DNA from: JBKPRX01 sp046734795
GTDB lineage: Bacteria > Actinomycetota > Thermoleophilia > Gaiellales > Gaiellaceae
Direction of reading: 5' to 3'
Assembly: GCA_046734795.1 (NCBI GenBank)
Contig: JBKPRX010000013.1
Coordinates: 1-58,137, forward strand
Length of the DNA: 58,137 nt
Positions 24,601-31,482 of this stretch are shown here, piece after piece. Below the pieces are notes generated by a model. The model was not told where the DNA came from, did not search any database, and saw only the letters and a program-made list of their open reading frames with translations. A program made the translations under genes and the position numbers. The first letter of the stretch is position 1; each line of letters begins with the position of its first letter.

Positions 24601-24759
24601 GGCTACCTCATCCGCGAGGCGACGCTGCGCGCGCGCGTCCCGTGCATCACGACGATCTCCGGTGCGGCGGCAGCGGTGCACGCGATCGGCAACGCGCGCG
24701 CCGAGGCTGCGCTCTCGCTCCAGGAGCGGATCGATGCAGAGACGACGCGAGCGTCTTAG
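21661..24759 (+). CDS. carB: Carbamoyl-phosphate synthase large subunit
   Basis: 1032 residues. Two ATP-grasp synthetase halves can be seen, starting SICILGSGPIVIGQACEFDYAG and, near residue 520, VVILGSGPNRIGQGIEFDYC. A C-terminal MGS-like allosteric domain lies at about 880-1032 (DLVVNTPGGAGARTDGYLIR). The linker between the halves, normally the oligomerisation domain, is clearly short: from LADVPDDVHPFFLEEI (about 416) to NYYYSSW (about 500), without the usual 'R..I..AL..G' stretch. Total length is therefore below the usual 1060-1080. ATG at 21661; a TTG at 21649 is possible. Confidence 0.95.
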   Translation: MPRRADLESICILGSGPIVIGQACEFDYAGCQALKVLRQDDYRTIVVNSNPATIMTDPGFADRTYIEPLDVDGVASVLERELPDAVLPTMGGGTALNLARELSESGVLADLGIELIGAPLDVIKRAEDRELFKVAVESCGLKVPSSKIVTSLDELGEVSLPAVIRPAFTLGGHGGGFVSTQDGLRRQVEIGLSESPISQVLVEESVRGWDEFELEVVRDRVDNVVIVCSIENLDPMGVHTGDSVTVAPQMTLSDEAYQELRDAAAAVIRAVGVDCGGSNIQFARSRETGELRVIEMNPRVSRSSALASKATGYPIAKVAAKLAVGYTLDEIPNDLTGTTPASFEPTLDYVVVKFPRFAFEKFPGADRTLGTQMKSVGEAMGIGRSFTEAFLKSMRSRELDAGAATPWQTLADVPDDVHPFFLEEILTVQESLLGIESVDGLDAEEWIRLKRIGLSDLDIAEAAGATEAEARAARLAHGVRPSYRRVDSCAGEVEAASNYYYSSWGEADEAPPSREARKVVILGSGPNRIGQGIEFDYCCVHATQSFRRLGYEAVMVNCNPETVSTDYDTSDRLYFEPLDAESVLSILEREQPEGVVIQFGGQTPLKLARAIEEAGFRVLGTPFDAIDLAEDRERFGALLSSLEIRCPDWRIVGGEYREAQEAAGEIGYPVLIRPSYVLGGRAMRICYGPDDVRDALERQLFKRVLVDRFIEHAIEIDVDAVCDGEDVYIGAVMEHVEEAGVHSGDSSCVLPAPSLTADVQRAIERVVRRLGRALGVVGLLNVQLAVADGEVFVLEANPRASRTVPFASKATGVNLVDAACHVAGGASLAELGLPPERHPQQFSVKAAVLPFHRFPGSDPVLGPEMRSTGEVMATADDLPTALAKAERAAGRPLPTAGAVFLSVREADKRAVVPIAAALAGLGFDLVATRGTATTLRAAGLDVEEVAKVSESEEHNIVERIRRGACDLVVNTPGGAGARTDGYLIREATLRARVPCITTISGAAAAVHAIGNARAEAALSLQERIDAETTRAS

Positions 24760-25390
24760 CGTCCTCGGCTGCGAAGCAGTCGGCCCGTATCGCCTGCTGC
24801 GCCTCGAACGAGGCGCCGTCGACCCGGGCCGTCCGGGCCAGTTCTTCATGCTCGAGGCGCCGGGCCGGCTCCTGCCGCGGCCCATGTCGCTCTGCCGCGC
24901 GCCCGAAGGCGAGCTCGAGTTCCTGATCGACCCGATCGGCCCGGGCACGCGCGCGATGTGCGCGGCGGACTCGCTCCACGTCTTCGGCCCGCTCGGAAAC
25001 GGCTTCGACCTCGACGTTCCGAGACCGCTCCTCGTCGGCGGCGGGATCGGGATCGCGCCGTTCCCGTACGTCGCCGAGTTCCTGCCGGACGCGCCGGCGG
25101 TGCTCGGCTTTCGCACTGCCGCCCATGCAGAGGCGGCAGCGCTCCTGCCGGACGCGCAGGTGTGCCTCGAGCCGACGTACGTCACCGAGCTGATCGAGCC
25201 CGGCCACGACGTGCTTGCGTGCGGACCGGAGCCGATGCTCGAAGCCGTACGAGTGCTCGTTCCGGATGCGCAACTCGCGTGGGAAGCGCCGATGGCGTGC
25301 GGGTACGGCGCGTGCTACGGCTGTGCGGTCGAGATCGGCGGCGAGCTCAAGCGTCTCTGTGTCGAAGGACCGGTGCTGAGAGCGGCATGA
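24734..25390 (+). CDS. pyrK: Dihydroorotate dehydrogenase electron-transfer subunit
   Basis: 218 residues. An FAD domain with RPMSLCRAP (about 48-56), a nucleotide domain with GGGIGIAPF (about 97-105), and a C-terminal [2Fe-2S] motif MACGYGACYGCAVEIGGE...LC with four Cys in the C-x4-C-x2-C...C pattern of PyrK. It passes electrons from PyrD to NAD+. CAGGAG at 24721-24726 fixes the ATG, which lies 26 bp inside carB. It is coupled to pyrD by an ATGA overlap. It is somewhat shorter than the Bacillus protein. Confidence 0.92.
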   Translation: MQRRRERLSVLGCEAVGPYRLLRLERGAVDPGRPGQFFMLEAPGRLLPRPMSLCRAPEGELEFLIDPIGPGTRAMCAADSLHVFGPLGNGFDLDVPRPLLVGGGIGIAPFPYVAEFLPDAPAVLGFRTAAHAEAAALLPDAQVCLEPTYVTELIEPGHDVLACGPEPMLEAVRVLVPDAQLAWEAPMACGYGACYGCAVEIGGELKRLCVEGPVLRAA

Positions 25391-26238
25391 GGCTTCTCAA
25401 CGCTTCCGGCTGCCTCGACGCGCTCACTGCGCCCGAGATTGCGAACGCACTCGACGTGTTCGTGACGAAGACGATCACGCCGTTGCCGCGCGAAGGAAAT
25501 CCGCCGCCCCGCATCGTCGAGGTCGAGGCCGGGATGCTCAACTCCATCGGTCTCGCCAACCCGGGACGCGAGCGGTTCGTGACCGAGACGCTGCCACGTC
25601 TGCGCGCGCTGCTCGACGTTCCGATCTGGGTGTCGGTCGGCGGCTTTTGCGCGAGCGACTACGCGGAGACGTGTTCGGTGCTCGACGACGTCGAGGCGAT
25701 TGAGCTCAATCTCTCCTGTCCGAACGTGGACGAGGCGCCCGAGTCCGCAGCCGAGATCGTCGGCGCGTGCCGAGCCGCGACGGCGCTACCGCTGTACGCG
25801 AAGCTGTCGGCCGCGGTCGACGACGTCGCTGCCGTTGCGCAGGCCGTGCAACGTGCAGGCGCCGACGGCCTGTCGCTGATCAACACGGTTCGGGGAATGA
25901 AGCTCGACCCGTCGACGCTGCAACCGATTCTCGGGCGCGGCTTCGGAGGCCTTTCGGGTCCCGCCGTGAAGCCCGTCGCCGTGGCTGCGATCCATGCCTG
26001 TTGGCGCGCAACGCAGTTGCCGATCGTCGGGATGGGTGGCGTCATGAGCGGCGCAGACGCGCTCGAGCTCGTCGCCGCGGGCGCCGCAGATGTTGCGCTC
26101 GGAACGGTGTTGTTCGCCGATCCGGACGCGCCGGATCGCGTGCGTCGCGAGCTCGGCGACGAATGTGAACGGCTGGGTGTCGCCAGCGCAGACGACACCT
26201 TTGCGCGCGCGCACGCGGCGGCCGAAATCTCCGCTTGA
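25387..26238 (+). CDS. pyrD: Dihydroorotate dehydrogenase, class 1B catalytic subunit
   Basis: 283 residues forming an FMN TIM-barrel. NLSCPNV (about 101-107) carries the catalytic Cys that marks class 1 enzymes. The presence of PyrK next door makes it class 1B (NAD-linked, cytosolic). Phosphate-binding GMGGVMSGADALE and 'AADVALGT' lie near the C-terminus. It oxidises dihydroorotate to orotate. It is the last gene of the pyr operon; pyrE and pyrF are not in the window. Confidence 0.93.
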   Translation: MRLLNASGCLDALTAPEIANALDVFVTKTITPLPREGNPPPRIVEVEAGMLNSIGLANPGRERFVTETLPRLRALLDVPIWVSVGGFCASDYAETCSVLDDVEAIELNLSCPNVDEAPESAAEIVGACRAATALPLYAKLSAAVDDVAAVAQAVQRAGADGLSLINTVRGMKLDPSTLQPILGRGFGGLSGPAVKPVAVAAIHACWRATQLPIVGMGGVMSGADALELVAAGAADVALGTVLFADPDAPDRVRRELGDECERLGVASADDTFARAHAAAEISA

Positions 26239-26262
26239 AGCGCGCGCGCGAGTTGTTAGACT
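26235..26262 (+). promoter_or_regulatory. Promoter of mihF
   Basis: TTGAAG (26235-26240) and TAGACT (26257-26262) with a 16-bp spacer. Transcription would begin near 26269, only a few bases before the ATG at 26273, with no Shine-Dalgarno. Confidence 0.55.
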
Positions 26263-26272
26263 CGCCGACTCG

Positions 26273-26602
26273 ATGGTCTCGTCCAAGACCCAGGCTCACG
26301 CGCCGGAGCGATCACTCGATCAGCGAATGGACGCGCTGAGACGTGCGAACGACATTCGGGTCAAGCGCGCGAAGCTGAAGAAAGACTTGAAGGATGGTCG
26401 CGCCCGGATCGAGGAGATCCTGCGAGAGCCGCCCGACTACGTGTCGACGGCGAAGGTCGTCGACATCTTGATGGCCGTTCCGAAGTTTGGGCGAGTGAAG
26501 GCGGCGCGCTTTCTCAACACATGCCGGATCAGCCAGTCGAAGACGGTCGGGGGGCTTTCCGATCGCCAACGAACGGAGCTGATTGGGCTCTTCACGCGCT
26601 AG
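26273..26602 (+). CDS. mihF: Integration host factor, actinobacterial type (mIHF)
   Basis: 109 residues. A basic helical N-terminus (ALRRANDIRVKRAKLKKDLKDG) is followed by a helix-two-turn-helix core with VDILMAVPKFGRVKAARFLN and ISQSKTVGGLSDRQR, the hallmark of mIHF/sIHF. It binds and bends DNA as a nucleoid-associated protein and is restricted to actinobacteria, which helps place the organism. It is followed by gmk and rpoZ, the usual order in the phylum. Its own near-leaderless promoter is at 26235-26262. Confidence 0.93.
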   Translation: MVSSKTQAHAPERSLDQRMDALRRANDIRVKRAKLKKDLKDGRARIEEILREPPDYVSTAKVVDILMAVPKFGRVKAARFLNTCRISQSKTVGGLSDRQRTELIGLFTR

Positions 26603-27185
26603 CCGGTCCGACACGCCGGTGCTCGTCGTCACCGGCCAGTCGGGTGCAGGCAAAGGAACGCTCATCCGTCGGCTGCTCGCAGAGTTCTCGCAACTCGAGC
26701 TCGCCGTGTCCGCGACGACCCGCGCGCGGCGGCCCGGAGAGCAGGACGGCGTCCACTACTACTTCATCTCCGACGATGAGTTCGCGCGCCGGCTTGACGC
26801 GAACGAGTTCCTCGAATACCACGTCTTTCCGTGGGGCCAGCGATCGGGGACGCTGGTCTCCGAGATCGGCCGGATCCGCGATGCGGGGCGGATCTGCGTC
26901 CTCGAGCTCGAGACGGAAGGAGCGCTCGCGGTCGCCGAACGGGTGCCGGGCGCCGTGAGCGTGTTCGTGACCGCTCCGATTCCCGAGCTCGAGCGGCGGC
27001 TCCAGGAGCGCGCGACCGAAAGTGCAGGCGAGATCGAGGAGCGATTGCGCGTCGCGCGCGCGCAGTTCGAGGTCGCCGATCGCTTCGACTACGTGATCGA
27101 GAACGACGATCTCGAACGTGCGACGGCCGAGCTGCGAGCGATCGTCCAACGAACGCTCGACGGCGCAGCTACGATGAGCTCGTGA
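26583..27185 (+). CDS. gmk: Guanylate kinase
   Basis: 200 residues. The P-loop G-Q-S-G-A-G-K-G lies at residues 18-25, SATTRARRPGEQDGVHYYFI is the GMP-binding segment, and the C-terminal half is the lid and helical core. It converts GMP plus ATP to GDP plus ADP. A TTG at 26583, overlapping mihF by 20 bp, gives the expected N-terminal length; a GTG at 26619 would start only five residues before the P-loop and seems too short. Its end contains the -10 of rpoZ. Confidence 0.93.
   Translation: MGSSRASRSDTPVLVVTGQSGAGKGTLIRRLLAEFSQLELAVSATTRARRPGEQDGVHYYFISDDEFARRLDANEFLEYHVFPWGQRSGTLVSEIGRIRDAGRICVLELETEGALAVAERVPGAVSVFVTAPIPELERRLQERATESAGEIEERLRVARAQFEVADRFDYVIENDDLERATAELRAIVQRTLDGAATMSS
27170..27175 (+). 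promoter_or_regulatory. -10 element for leaderless rpoZ, inside gmk
   Basis: TACGAT lies exactly 6 nt before the GTG of rpoZ (27182), within the last codons of gmk. The same hexamer at the same distance precedes the M16 peptidase gene (45004). Confidence 0.5.
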
Positions 27186-27412
27186 TCCGTCCGCACATCG
27201 ACGAGCTGCTAGAGAACGTCGACTCGCGCTACGCGCTCGTGATCGTCGCAGCCAAGCGCGCTCGACAGATCAACAACTACCACCACCAGCTCGGCGAAGG
27301 CACCTTCGACGACAATCCGCCGCCGCTCGTCGAGTCCCGCTCGAAGAACTACTTGACCATGTCCCTGGAGGAAGTCGCCCAGGGCAAGCTCAAGTACAAG
27401 TACCCCAAGTAG
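27182..27412 (+). CDS. rpoZ: RNA polymerase omega subunit
   Basis: 76 residues. The N-terminal helix IRPHIDELLENVDSRYALV, then VAAKRARQINNY, are the conserved omega core that latches onto beta-prime. The C-terminal SLEEVAQGKLKYKYP is typical of actinobacteria. The GTG start overlaps the gmk stop (GTGA). It assists RNA polymerase assembly. Confidence 0.93.
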   Translation: MIRPHIDELLENVDSRYALVIVAAKRARQINNYHHQLGEGTFDDNPPPLVESRSKNYLTMSLEEVAQGKLKYKYPK

Positions 27413-27449
27413 TTCTGGACGCGAACGCGCTGGTTTCGGCGCCCTGTGC

Positions 27450-27455
27450 CACACT
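27450..27455 (+). promoter_or_regulatory. Weak -10 element for coaBC
   Basis: CACACT lies 6 nt before the ATG at 27462 with no Shine-Dalgarno. It is a poorer match to TAnnnT than the other sites listed. Confidence 0.3.
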
Positions 27456-27461
27456 TTTCAC

Positions 27462-28631
27462 ATGGCACGCGTTCTCCTCGGCGTCTCCGGTGGCATCGCT
27501 GCGTACAAGGCGTGCGAGCTCTGCCGGCTGCTCGTCAAGGCCGGTCACGACGTCGTGCCGCTCCTGACGCCTGGAGCCGAGCGCTTCGTCACTGCCGAGA
27601 CCTTCCGTGCGCTTGCCCGCAGGCCCGCCGAGGACGACGTCTATCTCCATCTGACACGTGCGGATGCGCTCGTGATTGCGCCGCTGACTGCGAACACGAT
27701 GGCGAAGCTCGTACACGGAATCGCGGACAACGTGCTCACGGAGGCCGCGCTCGCGCATCGCGGTCCGCTCGTCGTCGCGCCTGCAATGAATCCGCGCATG
27801 TGGTCGCACGCAGCGACCCGCGCGAACGCGCAGACGCTTCGCGACCGCAGCGTTGTCTTCGTCGGTCCGGACGAAGGTGAGACCGCGGAGGGCGAGCTCG
27901 GCGTCGGTCGCATGGCCGAGCCCGAGGAGATCTTCTCCCGCATCGAGGAAGCGCTTGGCCGAACCGGGCCCCTGCGAGGCAAGCGCGTCGTCGTCTCTGC
28001 CGGTGGGACGCGCGAGCCGATTGACGCGGTGCGCTTCGTCGGCAATCGCTCGTCCGGACGGATGGGTGTCGCGCTCGCTGCCGAGGCCGCACGTCGTGGC
28101 GCGCGCGTGACGCTTCTCGCCGCAAACGTCGGGGTTGCTCTCCCCGCCGGCATCGAGGTCGTGAACACGCCGACGGCGCAAGATCTCGAACGCGAAGCGC
28201 TCGCACGCGCGGACGCCGACGTGATCGTGATGGCCGCCGCTGTCGCCGACTACCGACCCGCGCTCGCGCTTGCGCACAAGCGTCCGAAGGACACCGCCGC
28301 CTGGACGCTCGAGCTCGAGCCGACAAACGACGTGCTCGCGACGCTCGGCGAGCGCCGGACCGACACCCAGATCCTCGTCGGCTTCGCAGCCGACGAAGGG
28401 AAGCGCGGTCTCGAACGCGCCCGAGAAAAACGACAGCGCAAGCGCGCCGACCTGCTCGTCTTCAACGACGTCTCGCGCAACGACATCGGCTTCGACACGA
28501 CCGAGAACGAGGTCACCCTGATCACGGCTGACGGCGAGCTGCGTGTTCCGAAAGCCTCGAAGGCCGACGTGGCCGTCTCGATCGTCGACGCGATCGACCG
28601 CGAGCTCGCACGAGTCCGAACGAGCGCTTGA
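27462..28631 (+). CDS. coaBC: CoaBC: phosphopantothenoylcysteine synthetase / decarboxylase
   Basis: 389 residues, bifunctional. The N-terminal CoaC flavoprotein half (about 1-170) has GVSGGIAAYKA, the active-site-type His in YLHLTRADALV and the PAMNPRMW motif. The C-terminal CoaB half (about 176-389) has SAGGTREPIDAVRFVGNRSSGRMG and 'FNDVS.NDIGF'. It makes 4'-phosphopantetheine from phosphopantothenate, Cys and CTP. The clamp that usually reads LACG..G.GRM reads TAEGELGVGRM, so Glu143 stands where many CoaC proteins have a catalytic Cys. Confidence 0.94.
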   Translation: MARVLLGVSGGIAAYKACELCRLLVKAGHDVVPLLTPGAERFVTAETFRALARRPAEDDVYLHLTRADALVIAPLTANTMAKLVHGIADNVLTEAALAHRGPLVVAPAMNPRMWSHAATRANAQTLRDRSVVFVGPDEGETAEGELGVGRMAEPEEIFSRIEEALGRTGPLRGKRVVVSAGGTREPIDAVRFVGNRSSGRMGVALAAEAARRGARVTLLAANVGVALPAGIEVVNTPTAQDLEREALARADADVIVMAAAVADYRPALALAHKRPKDTAAWTLELEPTNDVLATLGERRTDTQILVGFAADEGKRGLERAREKRQRKRADLLVFNDVSRNDIGFDTTENEVTLITADGELRVPKASKADVAVSIVDAIDRELARVRTSA

Positions 28632-29338
28632 CGCAGGAAGCGATCGTGATGGCTGCGGGCGAAGGCCTGCGGCTGCGCCCGATCACAGAGCGCTGGCCGA
28701 AGCCGATCCTGCCGATCGACGGACGGCCGGTGATCGCAACGCTCTTGCACGAGCTGCGTGCGGCCGGCTGCGTGAAGGTCTGGATCGTCGTCGGTCATCT
28801 CGGCAACCAGGTGCGGACACTCGTCGGTGAGGGCCGCGCGTACGGCCTCGACGTTCGATACGTCGAGCAACCGCGCGCGGACGGCTCGGCTGACGCTGCG
28901 ATCCGCGCCTACGCCGAGGGCGCGCTCACGCCGACCGTGATCGTCGGCGCCGACACCGTCTTCGCGCGCGGAGCGATCGCGTCGTTCCTCGCCGAGGTCG
29001 GCGAGAGGAATCCGTACGGCGCCCTCGGCGTGCGGCGTGACCCGCCGCCGGCGCCGGGTCATCGCGGCGCGGTCCGCGTCCGCGAGGGGAGGGTGGAGGC
29101 AGTCGTCGACGACGATCCCGGCAACCCCGTCGGCGCGGCGCCCCTCTGGTGGATCGGCGAGAGCGGCTGCCAGTTTCTCGACTTCTCGCTTCCCGGCCCG
29201 CCGTTCGCGCTTGCGGATGCGTTCCAACAGGCGATCGAGGCCGGCCACGAGATTCGTGCGATCGAGATCGGGAAAACGCGCGACTTGACGCATCCGGTTG
29301 ACTTGGTGACGGAGAACTTTCCTTACCTCGGGGCCTGA
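28628..29338 (+). CDS. NTP-transferase-family nucleotidyltransferase (sugar-phosphate type)
   Basis: 236 residues. The N-terminal signature A-A-G-E-G-L-R-L-R-P-x-T...W-P-K-P (about 9-26) binds the nucleotide, and VIVGADTVF provides the metal-binding Asp. It resembles glucose-1-phosphate thymidylyltransferase-like enzymes but lacks any fused acyltransferase domain. The exact sugar is unknown. A TTG start overlaps the coaBC stop (TTGA), and the stop overlaps the TPR gene start. A sugar reductase gene lies 0.8 kb downstream, which may be related. Confidence 0.82.
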   Translation: MTQEAIVMAAGEGLRLRPITERWPKPILPIDGRPVIATLLHELRAAGCVKVWIVVGHLGNQVRTLVGEGRAYGLDVRYVEQPRADGSADAAIRAYAEGALTPTVIVGADTVFARGAIASFLAEVGERNPYGALGVRRDPPPAPGHRGAVRVREGRVEAVVDDDPGNPVGAAPLWWIGESGCQFLDFSLPGPPFALADAFQQAIEAGHEIRAIEIGKTRDLTHPVDLVTENFPYLGA

Positions 29339-29691
29339 TGAGCGAATCGACGTATTCCCTGTTCCAGCAAGGTCGCGCGCATTTGAAGAAGGGCATGGCG
29401 GCGCAAGCGACCGTTGCGCTCGAGAAGGCGAAGCGGCGCGAGCCGAACAAGGCTTCGATCCGCGAAGCGCTCGGGATTGCGTACTTCCGCATCAGGCGCT
29501 ACGAGGAGGCGGAAAACGAGTTCCGCGCCGTGCTCGACCTCTCGCCGACCGATGACTACGCGCACTACGCACTCGGTCGCTGCCTCGAGAAGCAAGGGCG
29601 AGAGGCAGAGGCGAACGGTCACTACAAGCTCGCGAGCTCGCTTCGGCCGAGCAGCACGACGTACTCGTCGCGCATCCTCGACCTCGGTTAG
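29338..29691 (+). CDS. Tetratricopeptide-repeat protein
   Basis: 117 residues with about three TPR units: SLFQQGRAHLKKGMAAQATVALEKAKRREPN, then ALGIAYFRIRRYEEAENEFRAVLDLSPTD, then HYALGRCLEKQGREAEANGHYKLASSLRPS. It is a cytoplasmic protein-protein interaction scaffold with an unknown partner. It is coupled to the upstream nucleotidyltransferase (TGATG overlap). Its stop codon TAG forms part of the -10-like TAGCTT before dtd. Confidence 0.85.
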   Translation: MSESTYSLFQQGRAHLKKGMAAQATVALEKAKRREPNKASIREALGIAYFRIRRYEEAENEFRAVLDLSPTDDYAHYALGRCLEKQGREAEANGHYKLASSLRPSSTTYSSRILDLG

Positions 29692-29694
29692 CTT
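29689..29694 (+). promoter_or_regulatory. -10 element for leaderless dtd
   Basis: TAGCTT lies exactly 6 nt before the ATG at 29701, and its TAG is the stop codon of the TPR gene. No Shine-Dalgarno is present. Confidence 0.5.
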
Positions 29695-29700
29695 CGCGTC

Positions 29701-30141
29701 ATGAGGGCGGTGTGCCAGCGCGTGTCGCGTGCCGACGTGCGCGTCGGCGGTGAGGTGGTCGGTGCGATCGAACGTGGCGTGTGCGTTTTGCTCGGAGTCG
29801 CGCGCGACGACGACGAGGAACGAGCGCGGCGGCTCGCAGCGAGGATCGCGCGACTGCGCATCTTCCCCGACGACGACGGACGCTTCGATCGAAGCGTCCT
29901 CGACATCGGCGGCGCCGTGCTGGTCGTCAGTCAGTTCACGTTGATCGCCGACACCACGAAGGGCAACCGCCCGAGTTTCGCCGAGGCCGCGCCGCCCGAG
30001 CGCGCCGAGTCTTTGTACGAACAGTTCTGCGACGAGCTGCGGACGATCGGCGTGCCGGTCGAGACCGGTAGCTTCGGCGCGAAGATGGACGTCGACCTCG
30101 TCAACGACGGGCCCGTGACGATCGTCGTCGACTTCACGTGA
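29701..30141 (+). CDS. dtd: D-aminoacyl-tRNA deacylase
   Basis: 146 residues, the standard length. The active-site motifs S-Q-F-T-L (about 79-83) and N-D-G-P-V-T (Gly-cisPro motif, about 135-140) are intact, as is TKGNRPSF. It hydrolyses D-aminoacyl-tRNAs and so protects translation. It overlaps the following reductase gene by 4 bp (GTGA). Confidence 0.95.
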   Translation: MRAVCQRVSRADVRVGGEVVGAIERGVCVLLGVARDDDEERARRLAARIARLRIFPDDDGRFDRSVLDIGGAVLVVSQFTLIADTTKGNRPSFAEAAPPERAESLYEQFCDELRTIGVPVETGSFGAKMDVDLVNDGPVTIVVDFT

Positions 30142-30929
30142 AGCTGCTCGTCACCGGGGGCGCAGGCTATCTCGGCTCCGAGCTCGCGCGGCAACACGAC
30201 GTCGTCGTGACGTGGCTGCGTACGAAACCAACCGCAGCGCGAGGGTTGCGCGTCGACCTTGCCGACGCAGCCGAAGTCGACCGCGCCTTCGCGGCTGCGG
30301 ATCCCGACGTCGTCGTGCATACGGCGTATCGCCAGGCGGAGGAGCACCTGCAGCGGGACGTGATCGACGCGACGACGAATGTTGCCCGTGCGTGCGCAGC
30401 GCTGGACGCTCGGCTCGTGTACGTGTCGACGGATCTCGTCTTCGACGGCGACGTCGGTGCGCCGTACGTCGAAGCCGACGAGCCGCGGACGACGAGCGCA
30501 TACGGGCGGGCAAAGCTCGAAGCGGAACGCATCGCCATGCGCTTGCATCCGGACACGCTCGTCGTTCGAACGTCGCTCCTCTACGGCAATCCAGGCGGTC
30601 CGCAGGAGCGACTCGCGTTACGCGACGACGTCGTCTTCTTCGCCGACGAGATCCGCACGCCGATTCACGTCGTCGATCTCGCGGGAGCGCTGCTCGAGCT
30701 TGCCGCCGGCCCTGCGACCGGCATTCTCCACGTCGCCGGTCCTGATCCGTTGAGCCGCTATGACTTCGCGCGGAAGCTCGCTGCGGCTCAGGGTCGTGAC
30801 CCGGCGGCACTCCGGTCCGGGCAGGCCCCACCGGGCCGAGCCGGAAACGTCGCCCTCGATTCGACCTGCGCGACGGCTCTGCTCCGGAGGCGGATTCGCG
30901 GCATCGACGAGGCGCTCGCCGGCCGGTAA
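30138..30929 (+). CDS. RmlD-like NAD(P)-dependent sugar-nucleotide reductase
   Basis: 263 residues. An extended-SDR Rossmann fold with TGGAGYLG near the N-terminus, LVYVSTDLVFDGD in the centre, and the catalytic Y-G-R-A-K. This is the pattern of dTDP-4-dehydrorhamnose reductase. It may act on a dTDP-sugar, perhaps together with the nucleotidyltransferase at 28628, but no rmlB or rmlC is nearby, so the rhamnose pathway is not claimed. GTG start, coupled to dtd. Confidence 0.8.
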   Translation: MKLLVTGGAGYLGSELARQHDVVVTWLRTKPTAARGLRVDLADAAEVDRAFAAADPDVVVHTAYRQAEEHLQRDVIDATTNVARACAALDARLVYVSTDLVFDGDVGAPYVEADEPRTTSAYGRAKLEAERIAMRLHPDTLVVRTSLLYGNPGGPQERLALRDDVVFFADEIRTPIHVVDLAGALLELAAGPATGILHVAGPDPLSRYDFARKLAAAQGRDPAALRSGQAPPGRAGNVALDSTCATALLRRRIRGIDEALAGR

Positions 30930-30957
30930 CTGGACGGCCGGCGCTGAGGCACCTTGC

Positions 30958-30963
30958 TATCCT
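30958..30963 (+). promoter_or_regulatory. Candidate -10 for the rimP-nusA-infB operon
   Basis: TATCCT would start transcription near 30970, immediately before the first leader hairpin. The best -35 candidate has a poor spacer, so this is tentative. Confidence 0.35.
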
Positions 30964-30975
30964 GGACGCCGACCA

Positions 30976-31020
30976 CATTTCACCGGTTCGGCGAAATGGG
31001 CCCTCTGTGGCCCATTTTTT
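30976..31020 (+). terminator. Intrinsic terminator with a competing upstream hairpin (possible attenuator of rimP-nusA-infB)
   Basis: The terminator is AAATGGGCC (30994-31002) paired with GGCCCATTT (31009-31017) around a CTCTGT loop, ending in six T. Just upstream, CATTTC (30976-30981) pairs with GAAATG (30993-30998), with CCG/CGG inside, giving a 9-bp hairpin. The two structures share bases 30994-30998 and exclude each other in full form. Placement 27 nt before the rimP start suggests attenuation of the operon; a plain terminator for the upstream gene is the alternative. Confidence 0.7.
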
Positions 31021-31047
31021 ATGACGGGAACGCACAGGAGCGAACGT

Positions 31048-31482
31048 GTGACGAACGTACTGACGAAGGAACGCGCGCTGCAGCGAGAGATCACCGAGCG
31101 CGTCGAGGGCGACCTCGACGACGTCGAGGTGCTCGCGGTCGAGCTCGTCGGGCCTGAGCGGTTCACCGTCTACGTCGACCACCCGAACGGCGTCGACCAC
31201 GAGCTGTGCGCTCGCGTCACCGACGTCCTACGCGACTACCTCCGTGACTACGGGATCGACGTCTCGTCACCCGGACCGAAGCGACCGCTGCGGAAGCCGG
31301 AGCACTTCCGCCGTGCCGTCGGCCACCGCGTTGCGCTGCGTACGCCCGGGCGCCGCGTGCGCGGGGAGGTCGTCGACGCTGACGAGCAGCGTGTGACGGT
31401 CGTCGTCGCCGGTACGCCGACCGACATCCCGTACGACGAGATCGTGCGGGCGAATCTGATCGACGAGGGGATCGAGAGATGA
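31048..31482 (+). CDS. rimP: Ribosome maturation factor RimP
   Basis: 144 residues with the two RimP domains: an N-terminal alpha/beta domain with VDHPNGVDHELCARVTDVL and VSSPGPKRPLRKPEHFRR, then a C-terminal SH3-like barrel (VALRTPGRRVRGEVVDAD). It is needed for maturation of the 30S subunit. CAGGAG at 31035-31040 supports the GTG at 31048; an in-frame ATG at 31021 follows the T-run directly and is less likely. It heads the conserved rimP-nusA-ylxR-infB order. Confidence 0.92.
   Translation: MTNVLTKERALQREITERVEGDLDDVEVLAVELVGPERFTVYVDHPNGVDHELCARVTDVLRDYLRDYGIDVSSPGPKRPLRKPEHFRRAVGHRVALRTPGRRVRGEVVDADEQRVTVVVAGTPTDIPYDEIVRANLIDEGIER

Noticed and set aside
23104..25185. 693-codon open frame on the minus strand across carB and pyrK
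   Set aside because: Typical antisense shadow in GC-rich DNA. The plus strand encodes well-recognised CarB and PyrK. The same holds for the long minus-strand frames over infB (33027-35126) and rnj (47678-49411).
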